Shown here: in pieces, positions 7,987 to 16,185 of the stretch
Layout of the letters: each line of letters starts with the position of its first letter
Position numbering within the stretch: the stretch's first letter is position 1
Assembly (NCBI RefSeq): GCF_004364645.1
Contig: NZ_SOAW01000001.1
Span: 1,922,001-1,986,000, forward strand
Length of the DNA stretch: 64,000 nt
Direction: 5' to 3'
DNA from: Naumannella halotolerans
Lineage (GTDB): Bacteria > Actinomycetota > Actinomycetes > Propionibacteriales > Propionibacteriaceae
The notes under the pieces: model-generated
What the model was told of the DNA's origin: nothing
Seen by the model: the letters and a program-made list of their open reading frames with translations, nothing else
Databases searched by the model: none
Program-made: the position numbers and the translations under genes

Positions 7987-8817
7987 ATGATGGTCGTTGT
8001 GGAACTTATTCTCCCCCTGATCCTGATCGGAGTGGTCGCGGCGGTGATCGCCATCATGATGCGACGCCGAGCCCTGGAGCAGGACCGCACCCGACGCGCG
8101 GAGCTGGAGTCCCAACTGTCGGCCTCGATGAAGGTGGCCGAGGAGGACGTGACCCGCTTCGGTGAGGAACTGCAGAACCTCGACGCCGATGTCGCCGGAC
8201 ACCCGTTGAACGAGGCGATGCAGCAGGACTACCACCGGGCACTGGATGCCTACGACAACGCCAAGACCTCCTTGGCTGCGGTGAAGGACCCCGACGAGAT
8301 CGGCAACGTGACCGAGATCCTGGAGGACGGCCGTTACGCCGTCGCCTGTGTGAAGGCACGGATCGCCGGTGACCCCTTGCCGCAGAAGCGTCCGCCGTGC
8401 TTCTTCAACCCGGCCCACGGCCCCTCGGTGAAGAACGTCCTGTGGGCGCCACCCGGCGGCGCCGAACGAGACATACCGGCCTGTGCCGCCGATGCCGAGC
8501 GCGTCGAGGCCGGTGCCGACCCCTACGTCCGTACCGTTCCGGTGGGTTCCAAGCGCGTTCCCTACTGGGAGGGCGGCCAGGCCTATGCCCCGTGGGCGCA
8601 GGGTTACTACAACTCCTGGCGCGGTTCCGACATGCTCACCGGCATGATGCTCGGCGGTCTGCTCTTCGGCGGCGGAGGCAACATCTTCGGTGGTATCGGT
8701 GAAGGCATCGGGGCCATCGGTGAAGGCATCGGCCAGGGCTTCGAGGGCATCGGCGAGGGCTTCGGCGACATCGGTCAGGGCATCGGCGACATGTTCGGTG
8801 ACATCTTCGGCGACTGA
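7987..8817 (+). CDS. Membrane-anchored coiled-coil protein with glycine-rich heptapeptide tail
   Basis: A 276-residue protein of unknown function. One transmembrane helix lies at the N-terminus (about residues 7-26), followed by RRR, which should place the rest in the cytoplasm. Residues 30-125 are helical and charged; residues 130-215 contain several Cys and Pro and an aromatic stretch (YAPWAQGYYNSWRG). The last 45 residues are repeats of about seven residues built on GEGIG/GFGDIG, a glycine-zipper-like pattern seen in proteins that insert into or stack on membranes. ATG 7987 or the next codon is the start; there is no Shine-Dalgarno. The 10-bp dyad at 7909 lies upstream. Confidence 0.75.
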   Translation: MMVVVELILPLILIGVVAAVIAIMMRRRALEQDRTRRAELESQLSASMKVAEEDVTRFGEELQNLDADVAGHPLNEAMQQDYHRALDAYDNAKTSLAAVKDPDEIGNVTEILEDGRYAVACVKARIAGDPLPQKRPPCFFNPAHGPSVKNVLWAPPGGAERDIPACAADAERVEAGADPYVRTVPVGSKRVPYWEGGQAYAPWAQGYYNSWRGSDMLTGMMLGGLLFGGGGNIFGGIGEGIGAIGEGIGQGFEGIGEGFGDIGQGIGDMFGDIFGD

Positions 8818-8832
8818 CCGACAGCGTCGGAT

Positions 8833-8853
8833 CGCACTCGACCGGTCGGTGCG
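8833..8853. terminator. Hairpin between convergent genes
   Basis: CGCAC-T-CGACC pairs with GGTCG-GTGCG with one bulged T, in the 41-bp space between the stops of the glycine-tail protein and the sirtuin. A smaller CCGAC/GTCGG dyad lies at 8818-8830. It probably terminates transcription from both sides. Confidence 0.45.
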
Positions 8854-8858
8854 GAGTC

Positions 8859-9713
8859 TCAGCGAACTGCTGTCTCGAGGAGTTCCTGCAACCCCAGTAT
8901 CGTCTCGGTCGTACCGGCCTCCAGGCGTACCGTCGCCAACTCGTCGCCACGGGTCGCTCCCCGATTGACGATCGCCACGGGCAGGTCACGTTTGGCCTGA
9001 TACCGGACGAGCCGTAGGCCCGACATCACCGTCAACGACGATCCGAGCACCACCAGTACCTGCGCGGCCTCGACCATCGCATAGGCCCGGGCGACCCGCT
9101 CCTTGGGTACCGATTCACCGAAGAACACCACATCCGGTTTCAGGATCCCGGCGCACCGGGGACAGTCCGGTACGACGAAGCCGCTCTCGTCATCGATGTC
9201 CAGGTCACCGTCGGGACGCAGTTCGGCCTCACCGGCCGGTACCGACAGCTCGGGCAGGCCGGGGTTGAGCGCCTCGAGCTGTCGCTGGAAGGCGGCCCGG
9301 TCGATCGACGCACGGCAGTCCAGGCAGATCACCTCGGCCAGCCGCCCATGCAGTTCCAGGACCGGATCGCTGCCGGCCTCGGTGTGCAGCCCGTCGACGT
9401 TCTGGGTGATCACCCCCTGCAACCCGCTCGCCTGCCCGAGTGCGGCCAGCGCCCGGTGCCCCGGGTTCGCAGCGACCTGTCGCATCCGCGGCCAGCCGTA
9501 GTAGGAACGCACCCAGTAACGGCGGCGGTTCGCCGGGTCGCCGACGAAGTCGGCGTAGAGCATCGGGTTCGCCGGAGGTGAAGCGGGGCCGCGGTAGTCG
9601 GGTATGCCGGAGTCGGTGGAGAAGCCGGCGCCGGTCAGCGCCAGCCAGCTCCGGCCGGCGATCAGCTCGGCCAGTCGCTGCACACCGTCGGACACCTCAA
9701 CCCACCTGGTCAC
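8859..9713 (-). CDS. Sir2-family NAD-dependent protein deacylase
   Basis: A sirtuin of 284 residues that removes acyl groups from lysines using NAD+. Motifs: GAGFSTDSGIPDYRG (NAD binding, about residues 28-42), TQNVDGLH, ELHG with the catalytic His, two zinc pairs (CLDC and CPRC), KPDVVFFGE and GSSLTVMSG. The spacing between the zinc pairs is longer than in CobB-type enzymes. GTG 9713 overlaps the 3' end of lpdA by 17 bases; GTG 9695, just clear of lpdA, is an alternative. It is probably cotranscribed with lpdA. Confidence 0.92.
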   Translation of the reverse strand: MTRWVEVSDGVQRLAELIAGRSWLALTGAGFSTDSGIPDYRGPASPPANPMLYADFVGDPANRRRYWVRSYYGWPRMRQVAANPGHRALAALGQASGLQGVITQNVDGLHTEAGSDPVLELHGRLAEVICLDCRASIDRAAFQRQLEALNPGLPELSVPAGEAELRPDGDLDIDDESGFVVPDCPRCAGILKPDVVFFGESVPKERVARAYAMVEAAQVLVVLGSSLTVMSGLRLVRYQAKRDLPVAIVNRGATRGDELATVRLEAGTTETILGLQELLETAVR

Positions 9714-11091
9714 GACGGTGCATCTTCCGGGCGGCTTCGGCGATCGAACCGCTCAACGAGGGGTAGACGGTGAAGGTGGAGGAGAACTCGTCCACGGTCA
9801 TCCGGGTCGAACAGGCCAGGGCGACCGGGAAGATCAACTCACTGGCCTTCGGTGCGACCACCACCCCACCGACGATGATCCCGGTCAGTGGCAGTACGAA
9901 CAGTTTGATGAAGCCGTCGGTGATCGCCTGCATCTTCGCCCGTGGATTGCCGGCCAGGGCAAGGGTGACCGATTTCGCGGGCAGTTCCCCGGCGTCGAGC
10001 TGACGCTGGGTGAAGCCGACCGTCGCGATCTCGGGGGAGGTGAAGACATTGGAGGAGACCTTCTTCAGGTCCAGCGGTTCGACCGCATCGCCGAGCGCAT
10101 GCCACATCCCCTTGCGCCCCTGCATGGCAGCCACCGAGGCGAGCATGAAGACACCGGTGCAGTCGCCGGCGGCATACACCCCGGGCGCGGTGGTACGCGA
10201 AACCCGGTCCACCTTGATGAATCCGCCCTCGTCGAGTTCCACCCCGGCCTCGACCAGTCCCATGTCATCGGTGTTCGGGATCGACCCGACCGCCATCAGG
10301 CAGTGGCTGCCCCGTACCTGCCGGCCGTCGGTGAGGGTGACGACCACTTCGTCGCCTTCGCGCTCGACCGATTCGGCCCGGGATTTCGCCATCACCTGCA
10401 TGCCACGCTTCTCGAACACGTCCTGCAGCACCCGGGCGGCGTCGTTGTCCTCCCCCGGCAGCACCGTCTCCCGCGAGGAGACCAGTACGACCTCCGAACC
10501 GAGCGCGTCGTAGGCGCTGGCGAACTCGGCGCCGGTGACCCCGGAACCGACCACGATCAGCCGTTCGGGCAGCTCGTCGAGGTGGTACAGCTGGGTCCAG
10601 GTGAGGATCCGCTCCCCGTCGGGACGGGCCGAGGACAGCACCCGCGGATGCGTACCGGTGGAGATCAGCACCACATCGGCGTCGAGCCGGAACTCGTCGT
10701 CCTCGGTGGAGACCACCACCGCATCCGGTCCGTCGAGCCGGCCTCGTCCGGCGATCACGGTCACCCCGGCGGCCGAGAGCTGCTTGGCGATGTCGCGCGA
10801 CTGGGCCTTGGCCAGCGCGCGTACCCGCTGGTTCACCGCAGCCAGGTCGACCTCGACATCGTCGAAGGGTGATTCCTCGCGTCCGCGCAGGCCGAGGGTC
10901 TCGGCGGTCCGGATCGTGTCCATCACATCGGCGGTGGCGATCAGGGTCTTCGACGGCACGGCATCGGTCAGCACCGAGGCGCCTCCCAGGGCAACCTCCT
11001 CGACCAAGGTCACCTCACCGCCGAGTTGGCTGGCCACCAGCGCAGCCTCGTATCCGCCCGGGCCTCCACCGACAATCACCACGCGAGTCAC
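9697..11091 (-). CDS. lpdA: LpdA-type NAD(P)H:quinone oxidoreductase, lipoamide-dehydrogenase homologue without redox disulfide
   Basis: A 464-residue FAD/NAD(P) flavoprotein of the pyridine nucleotide-disulfide family. It has GGGPGGYEAALVA at the N-terminus, GSGVTGAEFASAY in the NAD domain and AAGDCTG for FAD. Where lipoamide dehydrogenases have the CxxxxC disulfide, this protein reads GGASVLTDAVPSK, so both Cys are missing. The same loss is known for mycobacterial LpdA (Rv3303c), which reduces quinones rather than lipoamide. GTG 11091 has TAGACT exactly six bases upstream and no Shine-Dalgarno, so it is probably leaderless. Confidence 0.9.
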   Translation of the reverse strand: MTRVVIVGGGPGGYEAALVASQLGGEVTLVEEVALGGASVLTDAVPSKTLIATADVMDTIRTAETLGLRGREESPFDDVEVDLAAVNQRVRALAKAQSRDIAKQLSAAGVTVIAGRGRLDGPDAVVVSTEDDEFRLDADVVLISTGTHPRVLSSARPDGERILTWTQLYHLDELPERLIVVGSGVTGAEFASAYDALGSEVVLVSSRETVLPGEDNDAARVLQDVFEKRGMQVMAKSRAESVEREGDEVVVTLTDGRQVRGSHCLMAVGSIPNTDDMGLVEAGVELDEGGFIKVDRVSRTTAPGVYAAGDCTGVFMLASVAAMQGRKGMWHALGDAVEPLDLKKVSSNVFTSPEIATVGFTQRQLDAGELPAKSVTLALAGNPRAKMQAITDGFIKLFVLPLTGIIVGGVVVAPKASELIFPVALACSTRMTVDEFSSTFTVYPSLSGSIAEAARKMHRRDQVG

Positions 11092-11097
11092 GGGCCG

Positions 11098-11103
11098 AGT
11101 CTA
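11098..11103 (-). promoter_or_regulatory. -10 hexamer TAGACT for leaderless lpdA
   Basis: TAGACT on the minus strand is separated from the lpdA GTG by exactly six bases (CGGCCC), placing the start point at the start codon. It gives lpdA its own promoter, downstream of the hairpin at 11140-11216. Confidence 0.6.
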
Positions 11104-11139
11104 AGGGTCGGTCGCCTCCGCCGCGTGGTCGGCGTACCT

Positions 11140-11216
11140 CACCGCTGGAGTGGCTCCAGTTGCCGTTCAGGCCCGATCGGCGCCCGATCGGGGCATCTGG
11201 AGCCACCCCAACGGTG
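11140..11216. repeat. Long two-level inverted repeat between lpdA and the secreted hydrolase
   Basis: Outer arms 11140-11159 and 11197-11216 match at 18 of 20 positions. They enclose an inner perfect 9-bp dyad, CCCGATCGG/CCGATCGGG (11172-11180 and 11184-11192). The left arm is itself self-complementary (CTGGAG-TGG-CTCCAG). It starts six bases after the hydrolase stop and so probably terminates that transcript. The regular REP-like architecture could also mark a mobile palindromic element. Confidence 0.7.
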
Positions 11217-11221
11217 TCGGT

Positions 11222-12868
11222 TCAGCGGTTCGCCTGCGCCTGGCGGAGTCCCTCGCGCAGGTCGGCCGGCATCGCGTCCTCCGCCTCGACCGCCGGGCCG
11301 GTGCGTTGGGCCACCGCCTTGGCCGTGACCTCGGCGTCGGCGGTCGCCGGCACCGGCGCCGGAACCGGGTCGCACTGCTTGTCGCTGCGGTTGCCCGACT
11401 TGCGATCCGGCAGCTCACCGGTGTCGAGGTAGGCGGCGATCGTGTCGTCGGTGCAGGCGATGCCGGACAACGAACCCGAGTGGGTGGTGCCTCCGACACC
11501 CTCGATCAGGACCGAGTCCGGGAACTTCTTCCGGGTCGCCAGGGCACCGGAGAACACCGTCGCCGCGTCGTAGGTCTCGGCCACCATCAGGATCGGACTG
11601 TCCACCTTCGCACCGCTCACCTTGAACGGCTGCTTGTTCGCAGCGGCCGGCCAGTTCAGGCAGGGCGCGTTGTACCAGGTGTTGTTCCAGGCCATGAAGG
11701 GATGCTCGTCATGCATCGCCCAGGCATCGGCCTTGGTCGTGTTCCAGTTCGGCCACGGCGCATCGGTGCACTGCACGGCGTTGTAGGCCGCGAAGCTGTT
11801 GTCGTCCCCGGGCCCGCCGTACTGGTCCAGCAACAAGGAGCCGTCGCCGTCGTGGACCAGGGCCGCATAGGCCTCGGCGATGTCGGTCCAGCCGTAGACG
11901 TAGTAGCCGGCGCTGAGCATCACGTCGTTCAGCTCATCGGGACCGAGTTTGCCGTCGGCGGCCGCGCGCTTGTCGAGTTTGTCCAGCTGCTGGTAGTAGC
12001 CCCGTTTGATCTTGCGCCAATCGCTGCCCAGGCCGTACACGTCGTCGTAGTCGGCCAGCCACTGGAAGTAGTAGTCCAGGTTCTCGTCGAACTGCCGTTC
12101 CTGGTCCAGATTGGCCTCGTAGAAGGCGTTGTCGGCATTCAGCACCCCGTCCCAGACGAAGCGACCGACCTGCTCGGGGAACAAGGTGGCATAGACCTGA
12201 CCGAGATAGGTGCCGTAGGAGAAGCCGTAGTAGTTGAGCTTCTCCTGCTCCTCGGCCTTGCGCAGGCTGTCCAGGTCCTTGGCCACGTCGGTGGTCCGCA
12301 GGTACGGCAGCAGCGCCCGGGCGTCGGCGCTCTTGCAGTCCTTCGCGTACTGCTTGGTGGTCTGCCGCCACCACTTCATGTCCTTGGCCTTCTCCGGTAC
12401 GTAGTTCGGCCGGTCATAGCCCGCGCCGGCATAGTCCGGGTCGCAACTGAGCGCGGGCTCACTGCTGCCCACACCGCGGGGGTCGAAGCCGTACCAGTCG
12501 TACTTCGCGCCGACACCGTCGGGGATCGAACCGCCGAGGACGGAGTAGATCAGGCCGGATCCACCGGGTCCGCCGGGGTTGACCGCGATCATTCCCCGGT
12601 AGTCGTCATCGGTGTGCAGTTTGCGACTGACCGCGATCTTGATCTTGCGTGCGTTCGGCCGGTCGTAGTCCAGCGGGACCTCCAACATGCCGCATTCGGC
12701 GCCGGCATTGACCAGCCGGGCGCTGTCACACTCACCCCACTCGATGGCCGGCGGGATGTAGCTACTGGTCTTCTCCAACGGCGCCGCGACGGCGCCGGTC
12801 AAGCTGAGCGGGGCGATCAGGGCGGATGTGGCCACCACCGATGCCGCGAGCAACAATGCCTTCTTCAC
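11222..12868 (-). CDS. Secreted alpha/beta-hydrolase, tripeptidyl aminopeptidase (TAP) family
   Basis: A 548-residue exported serine hydrolase. A Sec signal peptide (MKKALLLAASVVATSALIAP, cleavage about residue 29, AVAA) is followed by the alpha/beta-hydrolase fold with oxyanion loop NPGGPGGSG (97-105) and nucleophile GFSYG (Ser217). ETYDAAT and GTTHSGSL carry the probable catalytic Asp and His. A C-terminal TAP-like segment follows. Relatives cleave N-terminal tripeptides from extracellular proteins; the exact substrate is unknown. GTG 12868 follows GGGAG. It is divergent from the PNP gene across 154 bases. Confidence 0.88.
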   Translation of the reverse strand: MKKALLLAASVVATSALIAPLSLTGAVAAPLEKTSSYIPPAIEWGECDSARLVNAGAECGMLEVPLDYDRPNARKIKIAVSRKLHTDDDYRGMIAVNPGGPGGSGLIYSVLGGSIPDGVGAKYDWYGFDPRGVGSSEPALSCDPDYAGAGYDRPNYVPEKAKDMKWWRQTTKQYAKDCKSADARALLPYLRTTDVAKDLDSLRKAEEQEKLNYYGFSYGTYLGQVYATLFPEQVGRFVWDGVLNADNAFYEANLDQERQFDENLDYYFQWLADYDDVYGLGSDWRKIKRGYYQQLDKLDKRAAADGKLGPDELNDVMLSAGYYVYGWTDIAEAYAALVHDGDGSLLLDQYGGPGDDNSFAAYNAVQCTDAPWPNWNTTKADAWAMHDEHPFMAWNNTWYNAPCLNWPAAANKQPFKVSGAKVDSPILMVAETYDAATVFSGALATRKKFPDSVLIEGVGGTTHSGSLSGIACTDDTIAAYLDTGELPDRKSGNRSDKQCDPVPAPVPATADAEVTAKAVAQRTGPAVEAEDAMPADLREGLRQAQANR

Positions 12869-13010
12869 TCATTTCTCCCTTGTCCTTCCCCCCGGCTTTC
12901 CTGGAAGGTCCAGGTGATCACCGACTCAACACCCGGTTGTCGCTCGCCGTCCAGTGGTTCGGCGAAACTCGCCTCCGGGGCTTGTCGCTGCCCCGGTCGG
13001 CCGAACGTGG

Positions 13011-13016
13011 CATAGT
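13011..13016 (+). promoter_or_regulatory. -10 hexamer CATAGT for the leaderless PNP gene
   Basis: CATAGT is followed by exactly six bases and then the GTG start of the PNP gene, with no Shine-Dalgarno between. No convincing -35 element is seen. Confidence 0.5.
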
Positions 13017-13022
13017 GCCCGC

Positions 13023-13832
13023 GTGAGCACGAACCTCGACGATCCTGCAGCCCTGGCCGAGGCGGCCGCCCGGACGATCCGCCGCGAGGCCGGCATCGGC
13101 ACCCTCGACCTGGCGATGGTCCTCGGCTCCGGCTGGTCGGCCGCCGCCGACGATCTCGGCACGGTGGTGCACACCTTCGAGCTGGCCGATCTGCCCGGTT
13201 TCTCCGCACCGGTGGTCGCCGGTCACGGTGGGCAGTTGCGGATCGTCGAGACCCCGAACCGGCGAATCGCCGGGGTGTTCACCGGGCGTACCCACTTCTA
13301 CGAGGGTCGCGGCGCGGTACCGGTCGTGCATGGGGTACGCACCGCCGCCGCTGTCGGCGCGACGGCGATCGTGCTGACCAACGGCTGCGGCAGCCTGAAC
13401 CCGGACTGGGGTCCGGGGACACCGGTGCTGATCGCCGACCACATCAATCTGACCGGCGCCTCACCGCTGGCCGGGGCCACCTTCATCGACCTCACCGATG
13501 CCTACTCCCGGCGGTTGCGAGAGCTGGCCCGCGAGGTCGACCCGGCCCTGCCCGAGGGGGTCTATGTGCAGTTCCGCGGCCCGCAGTACGAGACTCCGGC
13601 CGAGGTACGGATGGCGAAGGTCCTCGGTGGTGACCTGGTCGGTATGTCGACTGCACTGGAGACGATCGCCGCCCGGGAGGCCGGGATGGAGGTGCTCGGG
13701 ATCTCGCTGGCCACCAACCTCGCCGCCGGCATCTCGCCCACCCCGCTGGACCATGCCGAGGTGATCGAGGCCGGGCAGGCAGCTGCACCGAAACTCCGTT
13801 CGTTGTTGCGTGGTCTGGCGGAACGGCTGTGA
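13023..13832 (+). CDS. punA: Purine nucleoside phosphorylase (trimeric type)
   Basis: A 269-residue enzyme of the trimeric PNP/MTAP family, splitting (deoxy)inosine and guanosine with phosphate to the base and (deoxy)ribose-1-phosphate. Visible motifs are LGSGWS (phosphate loop, about residue 36), GRTHFYEG, the central NGCGSLN, and QFRGPQYETPAE followed by GMSTALET, which contact sugar and base. GTG 13023 is taken because CATAGT lies six bases upstream and the family domain begins at once. The next gene, a phosphohexomutase, overlaps by four bases; it may convert the sugar-1-phosphate product, a pairing common in actinobacteria. Confidence 0.93.
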   Translation: MSTNLDDPAALAEAAARTIRREAGIGTLDLAMVLGSGWSAAADDLGTVVHTFELADLPGFSAPVVAGHGGQLRIVETPNRRIAGVFTGRTHFYEGRGAVPVVHGVRTAAAVGATAIVLTNGCGSLNPDWGPGTPVLIADHINLTGASPLAGATFIDLTDAYSRRLRELAREVDPALPEGVYVQFRGPQYETPAEVRMAKVLGGDLVGMSTALETIAAREAGMEVLGISLATNLAAGISPTPLDHAEVIEAGQAAAPKLRSLLRGLAERL

Positions 13833-15499
13833 GCACCGGCGACCCGCTGCTCGATCGTGCCCGGGCCTGGCAGGCCGCCGACCCGGATCCGGTCACCGCT
13901 TCCGAGCTCGGCGCTCTGGTCGCGGCGGCCGAAGCCGAGGATCGCACTGCCCTGGCCGAACTGGCCGATGCCTTCGACGGTGACCTGGAGTTCGGCACCG
14001 CCGGTCTGCGCGGTCGGCTGGGCCCGGGTCCCAACCGGATGAACCGGGTGGTGGTCGGCCGGGCGGCGGCAGGACTCGGCGCCTATCTCGATCGACAAGG
14101 TCTCGGCGGCGGGCGGGTGATCATCGGTTTCGACGCCCGGCACAACTCCGAGGTGTTCGCCGCAGACAGTGCCGAGCTGCTGGCTGGAGCCGGTTTCGAG
14201 GTGTTGCTGGCCCCGGGCCCGGTGCCCACTCCGGTGGTCGCCTGGGGCATCGGCGCCGCCGACTGTGTGGCCGGGATCGTGGTCACCGCCTCGCACAACC
14301 CGCCGGTCGACAACGGTTACAAGGTCTACCTGGGCGATGGTTCGCAGATCGTCCCGCCGGCCGATGCCGAGATCGCAGCCCAGATCGCGGCGGTCGGTGA
14401 TCTTGCCGACCTGCCCCGCTCCGAGGACTGGGCCCATTGGGGTCCGGAGATCCTCACCGGTTACATCGACCGGGCAGCCGAGCTCGGCGCCCGGGCGGCC
14501 GGTTCTTCCCTGCGCTGGGTCCACACCGCGATGCACGGAGTGGGCTCGGCCGTGGTCCGCCAGGTGGTGGCGCGGGCCGGGATCCCGGCACCGATCGAGG
14601 TCGCCGCACAGGCCGAACCGGATCCCGACTTCCCCACCGTCAGCTTCCCCAATCCCGAGGAGCCCGGTGCCATCGACCTGGCGATCGCCACGGCGGTACG
14701 GGCGGCCGAGGCCGACGGAGAGCCGGTCGATCTGGTGGTCGCCAACGATCCCGATGCCGACCGTTGTGCGGTGGCGATTCCCACTGCCGACGGGTGGCGG
14801 ATGCTCACCGGCAATGAACTCGGATGGCTGCTCGCCGAGGATTTCCTGGCCCGTGGGGTGCAGGGCGCCTATGCCTGTTCGATCGTCTCCAGCATTCTGC
14901 TGTCGCAGATGGCCGCTGATCATGGTCAGCGCTTCGTACCGACGCTGACGGGGTTCAAATGGATCGGCCGGGTGCCCGGTCTGGCCTTCGGGTACGAGGA
15001 GGCGATCGGTTACTGCTGCGATCCGCAGCACGTACCCGACAAGGACGGCATCACCGCCTTGTCGACGATCCTGGCCATCGCCGCCGAGGCGAAGGCGGCG
15101 GGTACCTCGTTCGGCAGCCGGCTGGACCGGTTGGCGACGCGGTACGGCCGGCATCTGACCGACCAGCTCTCGGTCCGGGTGGAGGATCTCTCGATCATCG
15201 CCGAGGCGATGTCACGGCTGCGGGCGCAGCCACCGTCGATCTTGTGCGATCGCCCGGTGGAGGTCACCGACCTGTTGTCCGGCAGTGATCGACTACCCCC
15301 GACCGACGGTGTACTGCTGGAGGGCGATGGGGTACGCGCGGTCGTCCGCCCCTCGGGTACCGAGCCGAAGCTGAAGGCCTACCTGGAGGTCTGGAGCGCG
15401 CCGCCGGCCGAGGGTGCGTCGGGATCAGCCGTCGACCCGGAGCTGTCGGTCCGACTGACCCGGTTGCGGGCGGACATGACGACCGCACTCGGGCTGTGA
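13829..15499 (+). CDS. Phosphohexomutase (phosphoglucomutase/phosphomannomutase family)
   Basis: A 556-residue alpha-D-phosphohexomutase that interconverts sugar-1- and sugar-6-phosphates (or pentose equivalents). Four family sites are intact: phosphoserine loop VTASHNPPVDNGYKVY (about 150-165), metal site DPDADR (about 306), sugar-specificity loop GYEEAIG (about 387) and phosphate loop RPSGTEPK (about 507). It corresponds to the enzyme beside PNP in mycobacteria (PmmB). GTG 13829 overlaps the PNP stop, so the two are cotranslated; a phosphopentomutase role in nucleoside salvage is plausible but not proven. A strong hairpin follows at 15514. Confidence 0.9.
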   Translation: MSTGDPLLDRARAWQAADPDPVTASELGALVAAAEAEDRTALAELADAFDGDLEFGTAGLRGRLGPGPNRMNRVVVGRAAAGLGAYLDRQGLGGGRVIIGFDARHNSEVFAADSAELLAGAGFEVLLAPGPVPTPVVAWGIGAADCVAGIVVTASHNPPVDNGYKVYLGDGSQIVPPADAEIAAQIAAVGDLADLPRSEDWAHWGPEILTGYIDRAAELGARAAGSSLRWVHTAMHGVGSAVVRQVVARAGIPAPIEVAAQAEPDPDFPTVSFPNPEEPGAIDLAIATAVRAAEADGEPVDLVVANDPDADRCAVAIPTADGWRMLTGNELGWLLAEDFLARGVQGAYACSIVSSILLSQMAADHGQRFVPTLTGFKWIGRVPGLAFGYEEAIGYCCDPQHVPDKDGITALSTILAIAAEAKAAGTSFGSRLDRLATRYGRHLTDQLSVRVEDLSIIAEAMSRLRAQPPSILCDRPVEVTDLLSGSDRLPPTDGVLLEGDGVRAVVRPSGTEPKLKAYLEVWSAPPAEGASGSAVDPELSVRLTRLRADMTTALGL

Positions 15500-15513
15500 A
15501 CACAGCTGTGTGC

Positions 15514-15540
15514 GGCCCCGGTCGCCTCACCACCGGGGCC
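15514..15540 (+). terminator. Terminator hairpin after the phosphohexomutase
   Basis: GGCCCCGGT and ACCGGGGCC form a perfect 9-bp stem with a nine-base loop, 15 bases after the stop. A 12-bp palindrome ACACAGCTGTGT (15500-15511) directly precedes it. No U-tract. Confidence 0.55.
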
Positions 15541-15560
15541 CCGCCGGACGAGGTTTCGGG

Positions 15561-16145
15561 ATGATCGTCCTGGTGGCCGGCCCCTCGGGCAGCGGAAAAT
15601 CGCGGCTGGCGAGGCTGTCCGGAGCAACCCATCTCGCGCTGGACGACTTCTACTTCGATCTGGATCATCCGGGGCTGCCGATGATCACCATCGGTGAGGA
15701 GCCGATCGTCGACTGGGACGACTCGCGGAGTTGGAACTGCGAGGCGGCCATCGTCGCCCTGCAGGAATTGGTGGCAACCGGGTCGGCCACGGTGCCGGTC
15801 TACTCGATCAGCAGCAGCCGCCGCACCGGCAGCAAGCGGATCGAGTCGAACGATTCGGGTGTGATCGTCGCCGAGGGGGTCTTCGCCCCCGAGGCATTGG
15901 CCCCGATGCGTACCGCCGGTCTGCAGATCACCCCGATCTGGCTGGACCGGCCGCGGACGCTGAACGCGATTCGCCGGCTCGTCCGTGATCTGGCCGAGCG
16001 ACGCAAACCTCCGCATGTGCTGATCCGCCGCGGGCTCTCCCTGTGGCACGCGGAGAGCAGGCGGAAACGGTGCGCGCTCGAAGCCGGGTTCCGCCCGCTG
16101 ACGATGAACCGGGCCCGCCGACTGCTCGAGGCTGGCCGCCACTGA
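15561..16145 (+). CDS. P-loop kinase, uridine-kinase-like
   Basis: A 194-residue nucleotide-binding protein. The Walker A motif GPSGSGKS starts at about residue 7, followed by HLALDDFYFDLDHPG and the DDSRSWN segment, a layout like uridine/cytidine kinases, with a lid-like RRLVRDLAERRK near residue 140. It probably phosphorylates a nucleoside or small metabolite. The neighbouring PNP and phosphomutase genes support nucleoside salvage, though a hairpin separates them. ATG 15561 is chosen because the P-loop follows immediately; a longer in-frame start at 15510 would add 17 uninformative residues. Confidence 0.75.
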   Translation: MIVLVAGPSGSGKSRLARLSGATHLALDDFYFDLDHPGLPMITIGEEPIVDWDDSRSWNCEAAIVALQELVATGSATVPVYSISSSRRTGSKRIESNDSGVIVAEGVFAPEALAPMRTAGLQITPIWLDRPRTLNAIRRLVRDLAERRKPPHVLIRRGLSLWHAESRRKRCALEAGFRPLTMNRARRLLEAGRH

Positions 16146-16185
16146 CCGCAGTGCGACTGCCCTGTTCCTCGCGTACCCTCTTCCG

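Noticed and set aside
13562-15154. 530-codon minus-strand frame opposite the phosphohexomutase
   Set aside because: Shadow of a clear enzyme gene; composition is typical of antisense GC-rich frames and there is no ribosome site.
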